From the NCBI GenBank assembly GCA_018670435.1, contig JABHRC010000008.1:1-35335 (forward strand): a stretch of 35,335 nt of DNA, read 5' to 3'. A model generated the notes under the pieces. The model did not search any database, was not told the DNA's origin, and saw nothing but the letters and a program-made list of their open reading frames with translations. The position numbers were made by a program, and so were the translations under genes. The DNA comes from Gammaproteobacteria bacterium. Its GTDB lineage: Bacteria; Pseudomonadota; Gammaproteobacteria; GCA-002705445; GCA-002716945. Every line of letters starts with the position of its first letter. Positions within the stretch are counted from its first letter, which is position 1. Positions 1 through 9,338 of this stretch are shown here, piece by piece.

Positions 1-2
1 AT

Positions 3-71
3 ATGAAGTATTGGAATTTAGCCAGCGCAAGTTTCTTTAATTTTTTTAAAAAAGCTATTCAAAAGATATAA
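3..71 (+). other. possible 3' tail of an upstream plus-strand gene
   Basis: The plus strand is open from the window edge to a TAA at 69-71, and an in-frame ATG lies at 3-5. The 22 readable residues are hydrophobic and basic at the end (Phe-rich, then KKAIQKI). This could be the C-terminus of a gene that begins left of the window, converging on tRNA-Arg, or it could be chance. Too little is visible to identify it. Confidence 0.2.
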
Positions 72-72
72 G

Positions 73-146
73 TGCGCCCAAAGAGATTCGAACTCCTGAC
101 CCCAAGCTTAGAAGGCTTGTGCTCTATCCAGCTGAGCTATAGGCGC
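73..146 (-). tRNA. tRNA-Arg (anticodon TCT)
   Basis: The minus strand folds as a full cloverleaf. The acceptor stem GCGCCTA (5' end at 146) pairs with TGGGCGC (74-80) using one G-T wobble. The D-arm is GCTC/GAGC, and the anticodon stem CAAGC/GCTTG encloses loop CTTCTAA, so the anticodon is TCT, reading AGA/AGG. The T-arm contains TTCGAAT. The discriminator is A (complement of base 73). CCA is not encoded, so the 3' end needs a tRNA nucleotidyltransferase. The gene lies 2 bases beyond the rmuC stop codon and on the same strand, so the two may be co-transcribed. Confidence 0.95.
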
Positions 147-148
147 AT

Positions 149-1231
149 TTATTTACCTGATTCTTTATTGACGGTAGACTGATCATCTAAATCTAGTTTA
201 TTGATTTCATGGTCTTTCACGTCAATTGAAAGTCCCATTTTACTCATTTTCTCAGCTTTGTCATTTAATCTTACTAATCTTTTTCCTGCAACCTTAACTT
301 GCCCAAGAAACTTATTTAATGCTTCATGCATTTTTACGTATTCATCCGCGGTTGAAGTAGATAACTTAACTATTTCGTTAGCAGTATCAATAATTTGAGC
401 GACATTATCGTTTTGCTGTTTGATTTTCCAATATTGATGAATAATTTTAATTATCGGCATAAGGGTTGTTGGGCCTACCATCGCAACTTTCTGTTTAAAG
501 CTATAATTAGCATATACCTCTAGAGCTTCTATGTAAGCACCTTCAGATGCCATAAACATCACAGTCATCTCTAACGTGCTATCACCTAGTAAGTCATGGT
601 ATTTCTTCTTAGCAAGATCATCTATATGTTTTTTAACAGCTAGGTGGTGGTCAGTCTTATGACGTTTAATTTCATCTTTAGATGCACCATCAGATGAAGC
701 GTTTAAGTATTTAGCATAAGCTACAAGCGAAACCTTTGAGTCAATAACTACCCTCTTGTTTTCCGGTAACAGTATGACGATGTCAGGTCTTAAATCTCCT
801 CCTCCTTCCCTAGTTCCATGCTTTTTATCTACAAAAAACTGTCCGACACCCGCACCTTCTTCATTTTCTTCTTTGAGACCAGCTGATTCCAACAAAGTTT
901 GTAAAACCGTCTCACCGACGTCACCAGCTTTGGTTCCACCCTGTGTAAGTAGTTGGCGTATATCTTTCAATGCCTCAAACTCTGATTTCCATTGATCTTG
1001 CAATAAGCCAAGAGTTTTTTCCACCCCATCCTTCTCTGCCTCGAGTTTATCGCTTTGCTTTTGTAATCTAGCTGCATGCTCTTGGAGATTTGTATTCTCA
1101 GTCTTTAAGCTACCTAATAGCTCATCGTTTTTGCTTGTATCTTCTTTTGGCACTGGTTTCTTAAATGAATAAACTAAATAACCAATAATGATTAATAGAA
1201 GAGCGCTAAATATATAATTAAATTCGATCAT
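149..1231 (-). CDS. rmuC: RmuC-family DNA recombination protein
   Basis: RmuC limits recombination at inverted repeats in E. coli, and its core has a restriction-endonuclease-like fold; the reaction is unknown. From the chosen start the protein has 360 residues. There is one N-terminal membrane segment (about 4-22), a charged coiled coil (about 30-80), then the conserved core with GDVGE near 103 and PDIVILLP...VVIDSKV around 149-167. I chose the ATG at 1231 over the upstream in-frame start at 1384, because the longer version would overlap the divergent glycosyltransferase and add about 50 residues with no family similarity, while the internal start puts the usual membrane anchor first. tRNA-Arg follows 2 bases downstream. 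Confidence 0.9.
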   Translation of the reverse strand: MIEFNYIFSALLLIIIGYLVYSFKKPVPKEDTSKNDELLGSLKTENTNLQEHAARLQKQSDKLEAEKDGVEKTLGLLQDQWKSEFEALKDIRQLLTQGGTKAGDVGETVLQTLLESAGLKEENEEGAGVGQFFVDKKHGTREGGGDLRPDIVILLPENKRVVIDSKVSLVAYAKYLNASSDGASKDEIKRHKTDHHLAVKKHIDDLAKKKYHDLLGDSTLEMTVMFMASEGAYIEALEVYANYSFKQKVAMVGPTTLMPIIKIIHQYWKIKQQNDNVAQIIDTANEIVKLSTSTADEYVKMHEALNKFLGQVKVAGKRLVRLNDKAEKMSKMGLSIDVKDHEINKLDLDDQSTVNKESGK

Positions 1232-1283
1232 AAAGCTTTTTACGTTAAAGTTTATAATAACATGAGATAAACTGGCCTTATAA

Positions 1284-2489
1284 ATGAAAATCATAATCTT
1301 TACTGAAAATAATAGAGGCGGAGGAATGGACACCTTTATTGGGTCGCTAATAAATAATTGGCCAAAAAAAGAGGATACCTTCACCGTAATATGTAATCAA
1401 AACCATCCTGGGATAACATATTTAGCTAATCTCTTAACAGATGACACTAAGTTGGTAAAACACGCAATACCTTTGAACTGGTCTCTAGGCGCAAGTTTAT
1501 TATCTATACTTCCCTTTATTGCTCAGAGAGCATTAAGACAACTATTTAGGGTTTTATTATCTCCTATTCAATATTTTTTGATTAAAAATCTTCTCAGGCA
1601 AGAAAACGGGGATCATCTTTTTTCTGTAAATGGCGGATATCCTGGTGGCGAAACATGTAGGTTGGCCAATATCGCCTGGAAAAAGCTAAATAAAACACAA
1701 TCTGTCCATAATATTCATAATTTTGCCATTAACTATAGAAGAGTATTCTCAATATATGAGACATTTATGGATAAACAATTGGAGGCATCATGTAGTCATA
1801 TTGTAGCTGTTTCCAAAGCTTGTGCTGATAGTTTAAGCATTAGGCCTGTCTTTTCAAAATCTAATAAAATAATTCATATTTACAATGGCTTAGATGATAA
1901 TTCTAAACTTCCAGTTAAGAAAGGAATCAAGGATATTTTGAATATTAGGGATGAAGAGGCATTGCTTGTGATGATTGGGACCTTTGAGGAGAGAAAAGGT
2001 CATGAATTTCTACTAAAAGCCATGTCTTATGTCTACCAAAAGCATCCAAATGTACATTTAGCTATAATTGGTGGCGGCTCTGAACCTGAAATACTAAGAG
2101 TAAAGGAACATATAGAAAAATATACTCCTAATAAAAATATATATCTACCAGGCTTTATCGACGATGTGCAGCAGGTACTAAAAGGTGCTGACATGCTCTT
2201 GATCCCAAGTCAGGAATTTGAATCATTTGGGTTAACAGCTTTAGAGGCAATGCTGCATGGCATACCAGTAGTTTCTACAGATACTGGAGGTCTCCCAGAA
2301 ACCATAGGAGAGAATCTAGTCACAGGTTTTTACAGTGCAAAAGATAATTATGAGTTATATTCGAAGAATATATCCTATCTACTTGATAATAAAGAAATAA
2401 GTATAAAAATAGGCATAAATGGAAATCGTAGAGCTAAAAAATTATTCTCCTCTTCTAGAATGTCTCAGAACTATCATGATCTAATATAA
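1284..2489 (+). CDS. glycosyltransferase family 4 (GT-B fold)
   Basis: Likely a cytoplasmic or membrane-associated retaining glycosyltransferase that uses a nucleotide-sugar donor for surface polysaccharide or glycolipid synthesis. The 401-aa protein has an N-terminal acceptor-domain glycine run (RGGGMDTF, 11-18). The C-terminal half shows the GT4 signature: GTFEERKGHEF (232-242), the IGGG turn near 262-265, and the donor-binding E-x7-E pair E313/E321 followed by GIPVVSTDTGGLPE. The start ATG at 1284 follows the divergent rmuC start by 52 bases; I see no clear ribosome binding site. Its neighbour at 2497-3573 is a convergent methyltransferase, and together they look like glycan-modification cargo. 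Acceptor and sugar cannot be told from sequence. Confidence 0.88.
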   Translation: MKIIIFTENNRGGGMDTFIGSLINNWPKKEDTFTVICNQNHPGITYLANLLTDDTKLVKHAIPLNWSLGASLLSILPFIAQRALRQLFRVLLSPIQYFLIKNLLRQENGDHLFSVNGGYPGGETCRLANIAWKKLNKTQSVHNIHNFAINYRRVFSIYETFMDKQLEASCSHIVAVSKACADSLSIRPVFSKSNKIIHIYNGLDDNSKLPVKKGIKDILNIRDEEALLVMIGTFEERKGHEFLLKAMSYVYQKHPNVHLAIIGGGSEPEILRVKEHIEKYTPNKNIYLPGFIDDVQQVLKGADMLLIPSQEFESFGLTALEAMLHGIPVVSTDTGGLPETIGENLVTGFYSAKDNYELYSKNISYLLDNKEISIKIGINGNRRAKKLFSSSRMSQNYHDLI

Positions 2490-2496
2490 TCACTCT

Positions 2497-3573
2497 TCAT
2501 GGTGAGTCTATCTTTTCAGATAGATTTCTTGGTTTTCTAATATTTCTGAGCAAATTAAGGAAAAACTTTGGGATATGCTTTCTAATATGGCTTTGTAAAG
2601 TATATTTGAATCTTTTATTCTCTGCAGCAATAAGATCATTTTTTACACGCACAAAGTTATTGCAAACTTTTTCTTGCAAGATACCAGTATATTTAAATAT
2701 ACCTTTGATTTCGCTATCTAAATATACCCTCTCAAAACCATATCTATTCATAATATCTTCAAAAACATAAGATGCAAAGTAATGACGATGAGGTAAATAT
2801 AAGTCACCAAGCAAGTCACCATCTCTTCTTCCATTTTTTAAACTATCAATCCCAGGGAACTCGATGTAAGTAAGAGTATGATTAGGTTTTTGTATTCTAA
2901 TGAGGTTTTGTATTTCGTTTTCAAAATTTGTCCAATGTTCGATGACATGTGATAAAATTATCACATCAGGTTTGAAATTAATATCTTCTAATCCTCCATT
3001 AATTGTTTCTATATTTTTAGTTTTAGCATAGTCTAAATAGGGCTGAAAGTAATCTGCCAAAACTAATTTACATTCTGGCTTGAAGTTTTCTAGAATTCCA
3101 CCGATTCTCCCTCCTATGTCTAAAATAACTGGTTTATTTTCACCAATATTAAGAAATTTTTTTATTAGATTTGATTTTTCAATACCCGCTATTCTTAGAT
3201 TTTCATAGATATCATCTGGATTCTCATACTCATTATCATGTAAATCGTTTTCAATTTTCCAAAAATGGTTACTATAAAAATCAATCGCATCATTATCAGT
3301 GAAATAATTTTTTGCCCTTATAAGGCCACAGTTTTGGCAAATTACAGTAATAAACTCAACCCCAGATCTGTCATTCATAGATAAGGTTAAATCATCTCCA
3401 TTATTACAAAGACATGTTGTTGCCTGGAATGTATATTTTTTCTTTGCGTAATTATTAAAAAAATCAAAATACTTTCTATTTTGATAAGGGGTTTCATAAA
3501 AATATTTTAATTTTGGCCAACCTATTTGATTAAAACGTGGCGATTTATGTAAAAACTTATCTTTATTGTTCAT
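2497..3573 (-). CDS. class I SAM-dependent methyltransferase with N-terminal Cys-rich module
   Basis: 358 residues. The N-terminal third has a likely zinc-binding cysteine set (C54, C56, C79, C82 in a CxC...CQNC arrangement). This recalls the metal-binding head of sugar C-methyltransferases and related polysaccharide-cluster methyltransferases. A Rossmann SAM-binding motif LDIGGRIGG follows at 151-159, and an HVIEHW segment marks the post-II region (SHVIEHW, typical of Methyltransf_23-like enzymes). It converges on the glycosyltransferase gene with 7 bases between the stop codons. A role in modifying a surface glycan is inferred from that neighbour and the Cys module; the substrate is unknown. 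Confidence 0.8.
   Translation of the reverse strand: MNNKDKFLHKSPRFNQIGWPKLKYFYETPYQNRKYFDFFNNYAKKKYTFQATTCLCNNGDDLTLSMNDRSGVEFITVICQNCGLIRAKNYFTDNDAIDFYSNHFWKIENDLHDNEYENPDDIYENLRIAGIEKSNLIKKFLNIGENKPVILDIGGRIGGILENFKPECKLVLADYFQPYLDYAKTKNIETINGGLEDINFKPDVIILSHVIEHWTNFENEIQNLIRIQKPNHTLTYIEFPGIDSLKNGRRDGDLLGDLYLPHRHYFASYVFEDIMNRYGFERVYLDSEIKGIFKYTGILQEKVCNNFVRVKNDLIAAENKRFKYTLQSHIRKHIPKFFLNLLRNIRKPRNLSEKIDSP
2507..2530 (+). terminator. weak hairpin after the glycosyltransferase gene
   Basis: TCTATC (2507-2512) and GATAGA (2519-2524) can form a 6-bp stem with a 6-base loop, followed by TTTCTT. It lies 17 bases past the plus-strand stop and inside the 3' end of the convergent methyltransferase gene. 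The stem is AT-rich and the T-tract interrupted, so terminator activity is uncertain. Confidence 0.25.
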
Positions 3574-3648
3574 ATATCAATTCTTTTCGCTTAAAACAAA
3601 TCTACTAAGATTATACACAGTGAATCATTGCAAATCATCATTAATATA

Positions 3649-3737
3649 TGGAGAAGGAGGGATTCGAACCCTCGATAGAGTATAAACCCTATAACACCTT
3701 AGCAGGGTGCCGCTTTCAGCCACTCAGCCACTTCTCC
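3649..3737 (-). tRNA. tRNA-Ser (anticodon GCT)
   Basis: The minus strand gives a class II tRNA. The acceptor stem GGAGAAG (5' end 3737) pairs with CTTCTCC (3650-3656). The anticodon stem/loop CACCC-TGCTAAG-GTG carries GCT (reads AGC/AGU). A long variable arm with TATAGGGTTTATACTCTA pairing is typical of serine tRNAs, and the T-arm is GAGGG-TTCGAAT-CCCTC. No CCA is encoded. The base after the stem is A (complement of 3649), whereas E. coli serine tRNAs carry G73. The gene lies 26 bases downstream of csrA, the same csrA to tRNA-Ser order as in E. coli (csrA-serV), so co-transcription is plausible. Confidence 0.95.
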
Positions 3738-3763
3738 TAAAGAACGTACTAAACTAATTAGCG

Positions 3764-3958
3764 TTATTTTTTAGATTTAATATTGACAGAACTATCTTCC
3801 GACTGAATTTTGTCATATATTTCTTCCCTGTGAACTACTATATCTTTTGGCGCATTGATTCCAAGTCTTATTTGGCTTCCTTTCACACCTAAAACAACGA
3901 TTTTAGTGTCATCGCCAACCATCAAAGCTTCTCCTACCCTACGTGTTAGTATCAGCAT
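3764..3958 (-). CDS. csrA: carbon storage regulator CsrA
   Basis: Small homodimeric RNA-binding regulator that binds GGA motifs in mRNA leaders and changes translation or stability. The 64-aa sequence carries the family hallmarks: [10 protein letters not shown] at the N-terminus, the [10 protein letters not shown] strand, and VHREEIY, whose Arg (about position 44) is the RNA-contact residue in E. coli CsrA. Length matches the family (about 61-65). The gene sits between lysC and tRNA-Ser, the conserved gammaproteobacterial order alaS-(lysC)-csrA-tRNA-Ser. A strong, GGA-containing ribosome binding site precedes it (see 3959-3975). Confidence 0.98.
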   Translation of the reverse strand: MLILTRRVGEALMVGDDTKIVVLGVKGSQIRLGINAPKDIVVHREEIYDKIQSEDSSVNIKSKK

Positions 3959-3975
3959 GGTGTCCCCTCCCTTTG
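3959..3975 (-). promoter_or_regulatory. csrA ribosome binding site with GGA motifs
   Basis: Directly upstream of the csrA ATG the minus strand reads CAAAGGGAGGGGACACC. The GGGAGGGG core (3964-3971) is an excellent Shine-Dalgarno sequence with 5 bases to the start codon. It also contains two GGA trinucleotides. In E. coli CsrA represses its own translation through such overlapping GGA sites; autoregulation here is inferred from that precedent. Confidence 0.5.
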
Positions 3976-3992
3976 TATTTAAGTTAGACCCT

Positions 3993-5216
3993 TTATTTTT
4001 TTATTTTTTCTAACTTAAATTCATTATGTAACGCCTTAACCGCTAATTCTAGGTTTTTTTGGTCAATTACTACTGAAATCTTAATTTCAGAGGTTGATAT
4101 CATTCGAATATTAACTTTATTTTTCGCTAAACACTTAAACATTTTGCTAGCAATACCCGCATGAGATCTCATTCCAACACCTACAATAGATACTTTTACA
4201 ATATTACTTTTAGATGAGACACTATCATACATCATAGTTTTCTTATTTTTATCAATTACTTGAAGAGCTTTCTTTAATGTATTTCTGCTTACTGTAAATG
4301 TAAAATCAGCAAGACCATTCGAACCGACATTCTGTACAATCATGTCAATTTCGATATTAGCTTCACCTATTGGTCCTAATATTTTAGCAGCGACTCCGGG
4401 CTGGTCTTTAACTCCTTTAATCATGACTTCTGCTTCATCTTTAGTGAAAGCAATACCTGATATAAGCGCACCTTCCATTTTTTTCTCCTCTTTTTTGATT
4501 AAAGTACCCGACCCGTTGCGATGAGCATGCAATACTCTCACCGGGACATTATATTTGCTTGCAAACTCAACTGATCGCAATTGTAACACTTTTGACCCTA
4601 AACCAGACATTTCTAGCATTTCCTCATAAGTTAATACATCCAATTTTCTTGCTTTAGAGCAAACTCTTGGATCTGTGGTATAAACTCCGTCCACATCAGT
4701 ATATATTTGACATTCATTTGCCTTCAAGGCTGCTGCAAGAGCAACAGCAGTTGTATCTGAGCCACCTCTTCCGAGCGTACTAATGTTATATTGAGAATCA
4801 AGGCCCTGAAAACCTGCAACTACCACTACTCTAGATTTTGAGAATTCAGATTTTATTCGTTTTGTATTTATATCTAATATACGTGCTGAAGTATTCGCTG
4901 AATCTGTTTGAATACCTGCTTGCCAACCTGTTAAAGATATAGCTTCAACTCCAAGGTCGTTAAGTATCATAGAAAGCAAAGAAACGCTGACTTGCTCGCC
5001 TGTGGATAGCAACATGTCATAATCTCGTGGATTTGGTGATTTTGATGCTTTAACTGACATAGCTACTAGTTCATCAGTTGTATTACCCATTGCAGATAAA
5101 ACAATAAGTATATTATTTTTAGAATTTTTTTCTAGTACGATAGTTTTGGCAATATTTTTAAGTTTTTGAATACTTGAAACGGATGAGCCGCCGAATTTTT
5201 TAACAATAATTGTCAT
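3993..5216 (-). CDS. lysC: aspartate kinase
   Basis: Phosphorylates aspartate to aspartyl-4-phosphate, the first step toward lysine, threonine, methionine and diaminopimelate. The 407-aa protein opens with the kinase motif KFGGSSV (7-13), followed by the GRGGSDTTA nucleotide-binding loop (about 149-157) and [12 protein letters not shown]. The last third (about 260-405) holds two ACT domains, including DQPGVAAKI and [12 protein letters not shown], as expected for a monofunctional, feedback-regulated enzyme. It lies between alaS (13 bases upstream) and csrA (34 bases downstream), as in Pseudomonas-type genomes. I see no lysine-riboswitch leader; the short gap implies transcription with alaS. 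Confidence 0.97.
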   Translation of the reverse strand: MTIIVKKFGGSSVSSIQKLKNIAKTIVLEKNSKNNILIVLSAMGNTTDELVAMSVKASKSPNPRDYDMLLSTGEQVSVSLLSMILNDLGVEAISLTGWQAGIQTDSANTSARILDINTKRIKSEFSKSRVVVVAGFQGLDSQYNISTLGRGGSDTTAVALAAALKANECQIYTDVDGVYTTDPRVCSKARKLDVLTYEEMLEMSGLGSKVLQLRSVEFASKYNVPVRVLHAHRNGSGTLIKKEEKKMEGALISGIAFTKDEAEVMIKGVKDQPGVAAKILGPIGEANIEIDMIVQNVGSNGLADFTFTVSRNTLKKALQVIDKNKKTMMYDSVSSKSNIVKVSIVGVGMRSHAGIASKMFKCLAKNKVNIRMISTSEIKISVVIDQKNLELAVKALHNEFKLEKIKK

Positions 5217-5229
5217 TATGTCCTGTAAC

Positions 5230-7794
5230 CTATAAAATTTTATTTATATAACTCAAAACAACTTTCATGTTCTGATTTAAAATTACAGAAGATCCAAAAG
5301 TTGGGCTTCCACCACCCTTAGAAGAGAACTCGTTGTTTAGTTCTTCTATTATTTTTTTTGCATTATATCGATGTTTACATTGCTTGGAAACACCTACATA
5401 GCAATTAATTACTTCTAAATTTTTCTTAAACAATACTGATATAGAGTTCTCGTGTTGATTTTTAATCAGATCTGACAATATTTTAATTTGATTAATCTCA
5501 ATATCCGAACAATCAGCAAGATAAAGTTTAGTCATTGAATCTTTAAGGTCCTTTGATTTTAAATTTTTTAAATATAATAATGCAAGTTTTTTACTAAGCT
5601 CATTAATTTTTATTTGACTCAAATCCTCGTTTGTCTTCACAGAAACTATCTTTTTCTCTAAATCGGATGGTTTAACATTAAGAAGCTTACCTATCTTTTT
5701 AACATCATCATGTAACATCTGAAATGAATGATATGCTTCTTCACCCGTTATAGCTTCAATACGTCTAATACCAGTTGATACGCTAGTCTCATTTAAAATC
5801 TTAAATAATCGTATCGAAGATGTCTTAGAAACATGAGTGCCTCCACATAACTCCATTGACTTTGTACCAATATTGACAACTCTAACATCATCAGAATATT
5901 TTTCATCAAAGAATGCAAGAGCTCCACTTTTTATTGCTTCCTTATACGAGCTAGTTTTCTCTATGGTGTCTCGGTCAGAATTTATCTCAAAAGAAACAGT
6001 AGTTTCAATCTTCCTAATCTGCTCTGCATCAAGTGCTTTATTATGAGAAAAATCAAAACGTAGATACTTGTCTGTGACCAAGGAACCTTTTTGCTCAACG
6101 TGATCACCCAGAACATCTCTTAGGGCTTGATTCAAAAGATGAGTTGATGAATGATTAATTGAAGTTTTATTTCTTCTTTCTTTATTAATTTTTAAAAAGA
6201 TATCATCTCCCATGGAAATGACACCAGTTTCTAAAACTGCCTGATGAACAATCACATTGTTAATTTTTTGTACGTTAGTAACTATTAAGCTAGATGTTTC
6301 ATTCCCAATTTTACCTATATCAGATATTTGCCCACCACCTTCAGGATAAAATGGGGTGTTTTCAGTTATAATTAAAACCTCTGAATTAGGTTTATCACAG
6401 TTTTTAATTTTTTTCTTATCATGGTATAGACCAATCACTTTAGATGTTAACTCATAATCTGTATACCCAAGGAAATTAGTTTGTAAACTTGAGTCGATAA
6501 AAGCAGTATCAGTGATATCAAATTTACTATGTTTTCTGCTTTGCTTTTTTTGAGACTCCATTAAATTATTGAATGTATCTAAATCAAGTTTGAGGTTTTT
6601 TTCTACCGCAATTTCCTGAATTATTTCTGATGGGAAACCATATGTGTCATATAATTTAAATATATTTTCCCCGCTTAATTCATTCCGACTCTTGGTCAAC
6701 TTATTAATAAGTTCTAAACCTTTACTGAGCGTATTTAAGTAATTACTCTCTTCAATCTTGAGGGTTTCTTTTATAGCTACAGACTTATCTATCAACCCAT
6801 TATATGTACTACCCATTGTTTTTTCTAAGATATCTGCGCATGAATAAATAAATGGTTCTTGTATTCCCGCATTATAAAGAAATCTAGTAGCTCGCCTTAT
6901 TATTCTTCGCAGAACATAACCTCTTCCCTCGTTACTAGGGATTACACCATCAGATATTAAGAAGCAAGAAGATCTACAGTGGTCCATAATTATCTTCTTA
7001 ATCGTATAATTAATATTTTTTGTATCCAAAGATTCATCAAGATATTTTTCCAAGTTCGAGAATAATGATGTTTTAAAATTATCAGTCTTTCCTTCAACAA
7101 CTGCATGAATTCTTTCAAGCCCCATACCTGTATCAACACATTTTTCTGGTAAATCATTTAGGCTACCATCACTATCACGATTGAACTGTGTGAAGACTAG
7201 ATTCCATATCTCAATATATCTCTCTCCAGTATCACCTTTTGATGGAATGTTGCCTTTCAACTCCTTTCCTAAATCATAGTAAATTTCCGAGCATGGACCA
7301 CACGGTCCAGTCGGACCCATCTGCCAAAAATTATCCACATCATCTAAATACCATAATTTATCAGCGTCTATTTTAATTTTATCAAGCCAAATTTTTGATG
7401 CTTCCTTGTCATCTTTATGAACAGAGATATAAAGCCTGTCTTTAGCTAAGCCAAGATCTTTAGTTAAAAAATCCCATGCAAAAACAATAGCCTCCTCTTT
7501 AAAATAATCACCAAAACTAAAATTTCCTAGCATTTCAAAAAAAGAATGGTGTCGATTAGTATAACCAATATTTTCGAGATCATTATGTTTCCCGCCAGCT
7601 CTAACACATTTCTGACATGTAACAACTCTAGTATATTTAGGTTTTTTTATTCCTAAAAATATATCTTTAAACTGGACCATTCCAGCATTTGTAAACAATA
7701 GTGTTTTGTCTGAGGCAGGAACCAAAGAGCTGGACTCAATCAGCTCGTGATTATTCTTTATAAAATAGTTAGTATATAATTCTCTAATGTTCAT
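5230..7794 (-). CDS. alaS: alanyl-tRNA synthetase
   Basis: Charges tRNA-Ala and edits mischarged seryl- and glycyl-tRNA-Ala. 854 residues, slightly shorter than E. coli AlaS (876). The class II aminoacylation core includes HHSFFEMLGNFSFGDYF (82-98) and GPTGPCGPCSEI (160-171). The editing domain has the zinc-type residues HSSTH (548-552) and CGGTH (650-654). The C-terminal C-Ala domain ends with the GGGSPTFG motif. The ATG at 7794 overlaps the recX stop by 4 bases (ATGA), indicating translational coupling. The gene is intact. Confidence 0.98.
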   Translation of the reverse strand: MNIRELYTNYFIKNNHELIESSSLVPASDKTLLFTNAGMVQFKDIFLGIKKPKYTRVVTCQKCVRAGGKHNDLENIGYTNRHHSFFEMLGNFSFGDYFKEEAIVFAWDFLTKDLGLAKDRLYISVHKDDKEASKIWLDKIKIDADKLWYLDDVDNFWQMGPTGPCGPCSEIYYDLGKELKGNIPSKGDTGERYIEIWNLVFTQFNRDSDGSLNDLPEKCVDTGMGLERIHAVVEGKTDNFKTSLFSNLEKYLDESLDTKNINYTIKKIIMDHCRSSCFLISDGVIPSNEGRGYVLRRIIRRATRFLYNAGIQEPFIYSCADILEKTMGSTYNGLIDKSVAIKETLKIEESNYLNTLSKGLELINKLTKSRNELSGENIFKLYDTYGFPSEIIQEIAVEKNLKLDLDTFNNLMESQKKQSRKHSKFDITDTAFIDSSLQTNFLGYTDYELTSKVIGLYHDKKKIKNCDKPNSEVLIITENTPFYPEGGGQISDIGKIGNETSSLIVTNVQKINNVIVHQAVLETGVISMGDDIFLKINKERRNKTSINHSSTHLLNQALRDVLGDHVEQKGSLVTDKYLRFDFSHNKALDAEQIRKIETTVSFEINSDRDTIEKTSSYKEAIKSGALAFFDEKYSDDVRVVNIGTKSMELCGGTHVSKTSSIRLFKILNETSVSTGIRRIEAITGEEAYHSFQMLHDDVKKIGKLLNVKPSDLEKKIVSVKTNEDLSQIKINELSKKLALLYLKNLKSKDLKDSMTKLYLADCSDIEINQIKILSDLIKNQHENSISVLFKKNLEVINCYVGVSKQCKHRYNAKKIIEELNNEFSSKGGGSPTFGSSVILNQNMKVVLSYINKIL

Positions 7795-8249
7795 TTTTTC
7801 CAGTACTCATTTAAAGCATGTTCTATAGTTTTATATGAAAAACCCCTGCCTGATAAAAACATTTTTTGTTTGATTTTAGACTTTGCAGGTTCAATATTTC
7901 TATAAATAGTTTTTTTTTCAAGAGCAGCTATTGCAATTAATTGCCAGTCTTCCTCATTATATGATGACAATACATTATCTATAATACTTTCACTAACACC
8001 TTTTGATTTAAGAGAAGCCGAGATGAAATTTGGTCCTTTATGATTATTATATTTAGATCTAACAAATGATTCAGTATATCTATCATCAGACTGAAGATTT
8101 TTTGTAGAGAATTCATCAATGCATTGCAAAATCAAATCCATCTCAAAATATTTTTTTGATAATTTATCAATCAACTCTTTTCTTGAGTGTTCTCTCATAC
8201 TGAGGTATCGCGATATTGAATTCTTTATATCAGCAGTTTGATTACTCAT
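7791..8249 (-). CDS. recX: RecX, regulator of RecA
   Basis: RecX binds RecA filaments and blocks their extension, restraining recombination and SOS signalling. The 152-aa protein is mostly helical with the RecX tandem three-helix repeats, seen in YLSMREHSRKELIDKL near the start, DDRYTESFVRSKYNNHKGP in the middle and GFSYKTIEHALNEYW at the end. Length is typical. The start ATG overlaps the recA stop by 1 base (TAATG), and its stop overlaps alaS. Identification rests on the repeat pattern and on lying immediately after recA. Confidence 0.93.
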   Translation of the reverse strand: MSNQTADIKNSISRYLSMREHSRKELIDKLSKKYFEMDLILQCIDEFSTKNLQSDDRYTESFVRSKYNNHKGPNFISASLKSKGVSESIIDNVLSSYNEEDWQLIAIAALEKKTIYRNIEPAKSKIKQKMFLSGRGFSYKTIEHALNEYWKK

Positions 8250-9289
8250 TACTTTTCAGCTTTTGATGTATCCCCATCCTTGTCTGTAATAACCTCTCCG
8301 CCACCTGAGATGATATCTCGAATCTTGTTCTCTATCTCCATAGCAATATCAGGATTATCTTTTAAAAATATTCTTGAATTATCTTTACCCTGTCCTATCC
8401 TATCTTTTCCATAGCTATACCATGCACCGGCTTTTTCAACGAGATTATACTTTACACCTAAGTCGATAAGCTCAGACTCTTTCGAAACTCCTTCGCCATA
8501 TAGTATATCAAACTCAGCAATCCTGAATGGTGGGGCAACTTTATTTTTAACCACCTTTACTCTTGTTTCATTTCCAACAATTTCATCTCCTTTCTTGATA
8601 GCACCAATTCTTCGGATATCTAGTCTAACTGACGAATAGAATTTCAAGGCGTTTCCACCAGTAGTGGTTTCTGGGCTTCCAAACATAACACCTATTTTCA
8701 TTCTAATTTGATTTATGAATATCACAAGTGTATTAGATTTTTTAATATTTGCAGAAAGTTTTCTCAAAGCTTGTGACATTAATCTTGCCTGAAGCCCCAT
8801 GTGCGAATCACCCATATCTCCATCAATTTCTGCTTTAGGCGTTAACGCCGCAACAGAATCTATCACTATTGTGTTTACAGCTCCAGATCTGACCAATGTA
8901 TCCGTAATCTCTAAAGCTTGTTCACCGGAGTCTGGTTGAGATAGAAGCAAATCGTCTATATTCACTCCTAAGTTTTCTGCATACTTAGGATCTAAGGCAT
9001 GTTCTGCATCAATAAAGGCAGCAGTGCCTCCTTGTTTTTGAGTTTCTGCAATAACTTGCAAGGTCATTGTTGTTTTTCCGGATGACTCTGGACCATAAAT
9101 CTCAACTACTCTACCTTTAGGTAGACCACCTATCCCAAGCGCAGAATCAAGAGTTAAAGAACCAGTAGAAACTGCCTCAATCTCTGGGTAAAGAGACCCT
9201 TCTCCGAGCTTCATTAATGCTCCTTTCCCATGGTCTTTCTCGATCTGACCAATTGCTACTTGTAATGCCTTTTGCTTGTTATCTTCCAT
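8249..9289 (-). CDS. recA: recombinase RecA
   Basis: ATP-dependent strand-exchange protein and co-protease for LexA-type repressors. 346 residues. Walker [10 protein letters not shown] is at 66-74, Walker [11 protein letters not shown] in the middle (about 139-148), the L1/L2 DNA-binding loops around [18 protein letters not shown] (about 195-212), and there is a short acidic C-terminal tail. All catalytic segments are intact. It heads the recA-recX-alaS-lysC-csrA run. Upstream (9290-9400) I see no CTG-N10-CAG SOS box and no GAAC-N4-GTTC box, so LexA control is not apparent. A possible -35 TTGATA lies upstream in the spacer. Confidence 0.99.
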   Translation of the reverse strand: MEDNKQKALQVAIGQIEKDHGKGALMKLGEGSLYPEIEAVSTGSLTLDSALGIGGLPKGRVVEIYGPESSGKTTMTLQVIAETQKQGGTAAFIDAEHALDPKYAENLGVNIDDLLLSQPDSGEQALEITDTLVRSGAVNTIVIDSVAALTPKAEIDGDMGDSHMGLQARLMSQALRKLSANIKKSNTLVIFINQIRMKIGVMFGSPETTTGGNALKFYSSVRLDIRRIGAIKKGDEIVGNETRVKVVKNKVAPPFRIAEFDILYGEGVSKESELIDLGVKYNLVEKAGAWYSYGKDRIGQGKDNSRIFLKDNPDIAMEIENKIRDIISGGGEVITDKDGDTSKAEK

Positions 9290-9338
9290 AGAATTCTTTA
9301 TGCCTCGTAAATTTAACTAATATCACATATAGTATCAA

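Noticed and set aside
1-148. Integration scar at tRNA-Arg
   Set aside because: No second copy of the tRNA 3' end and no integrase in the window; the sequence left of base 1 is unseen.
756-995. Plus-strand open frame of 79 codons opposite rmuC
   Set aside because: Lies entirely antisense to a well-supported gene, has no family resemblance and no ribosome binding site; a shadow of rmuC codon usage.
3959-5229. Lysine riboswitch ahead of lysC
   Set aside because: Only 13 bases separate alaS and lysC, far too short for the aptamer.
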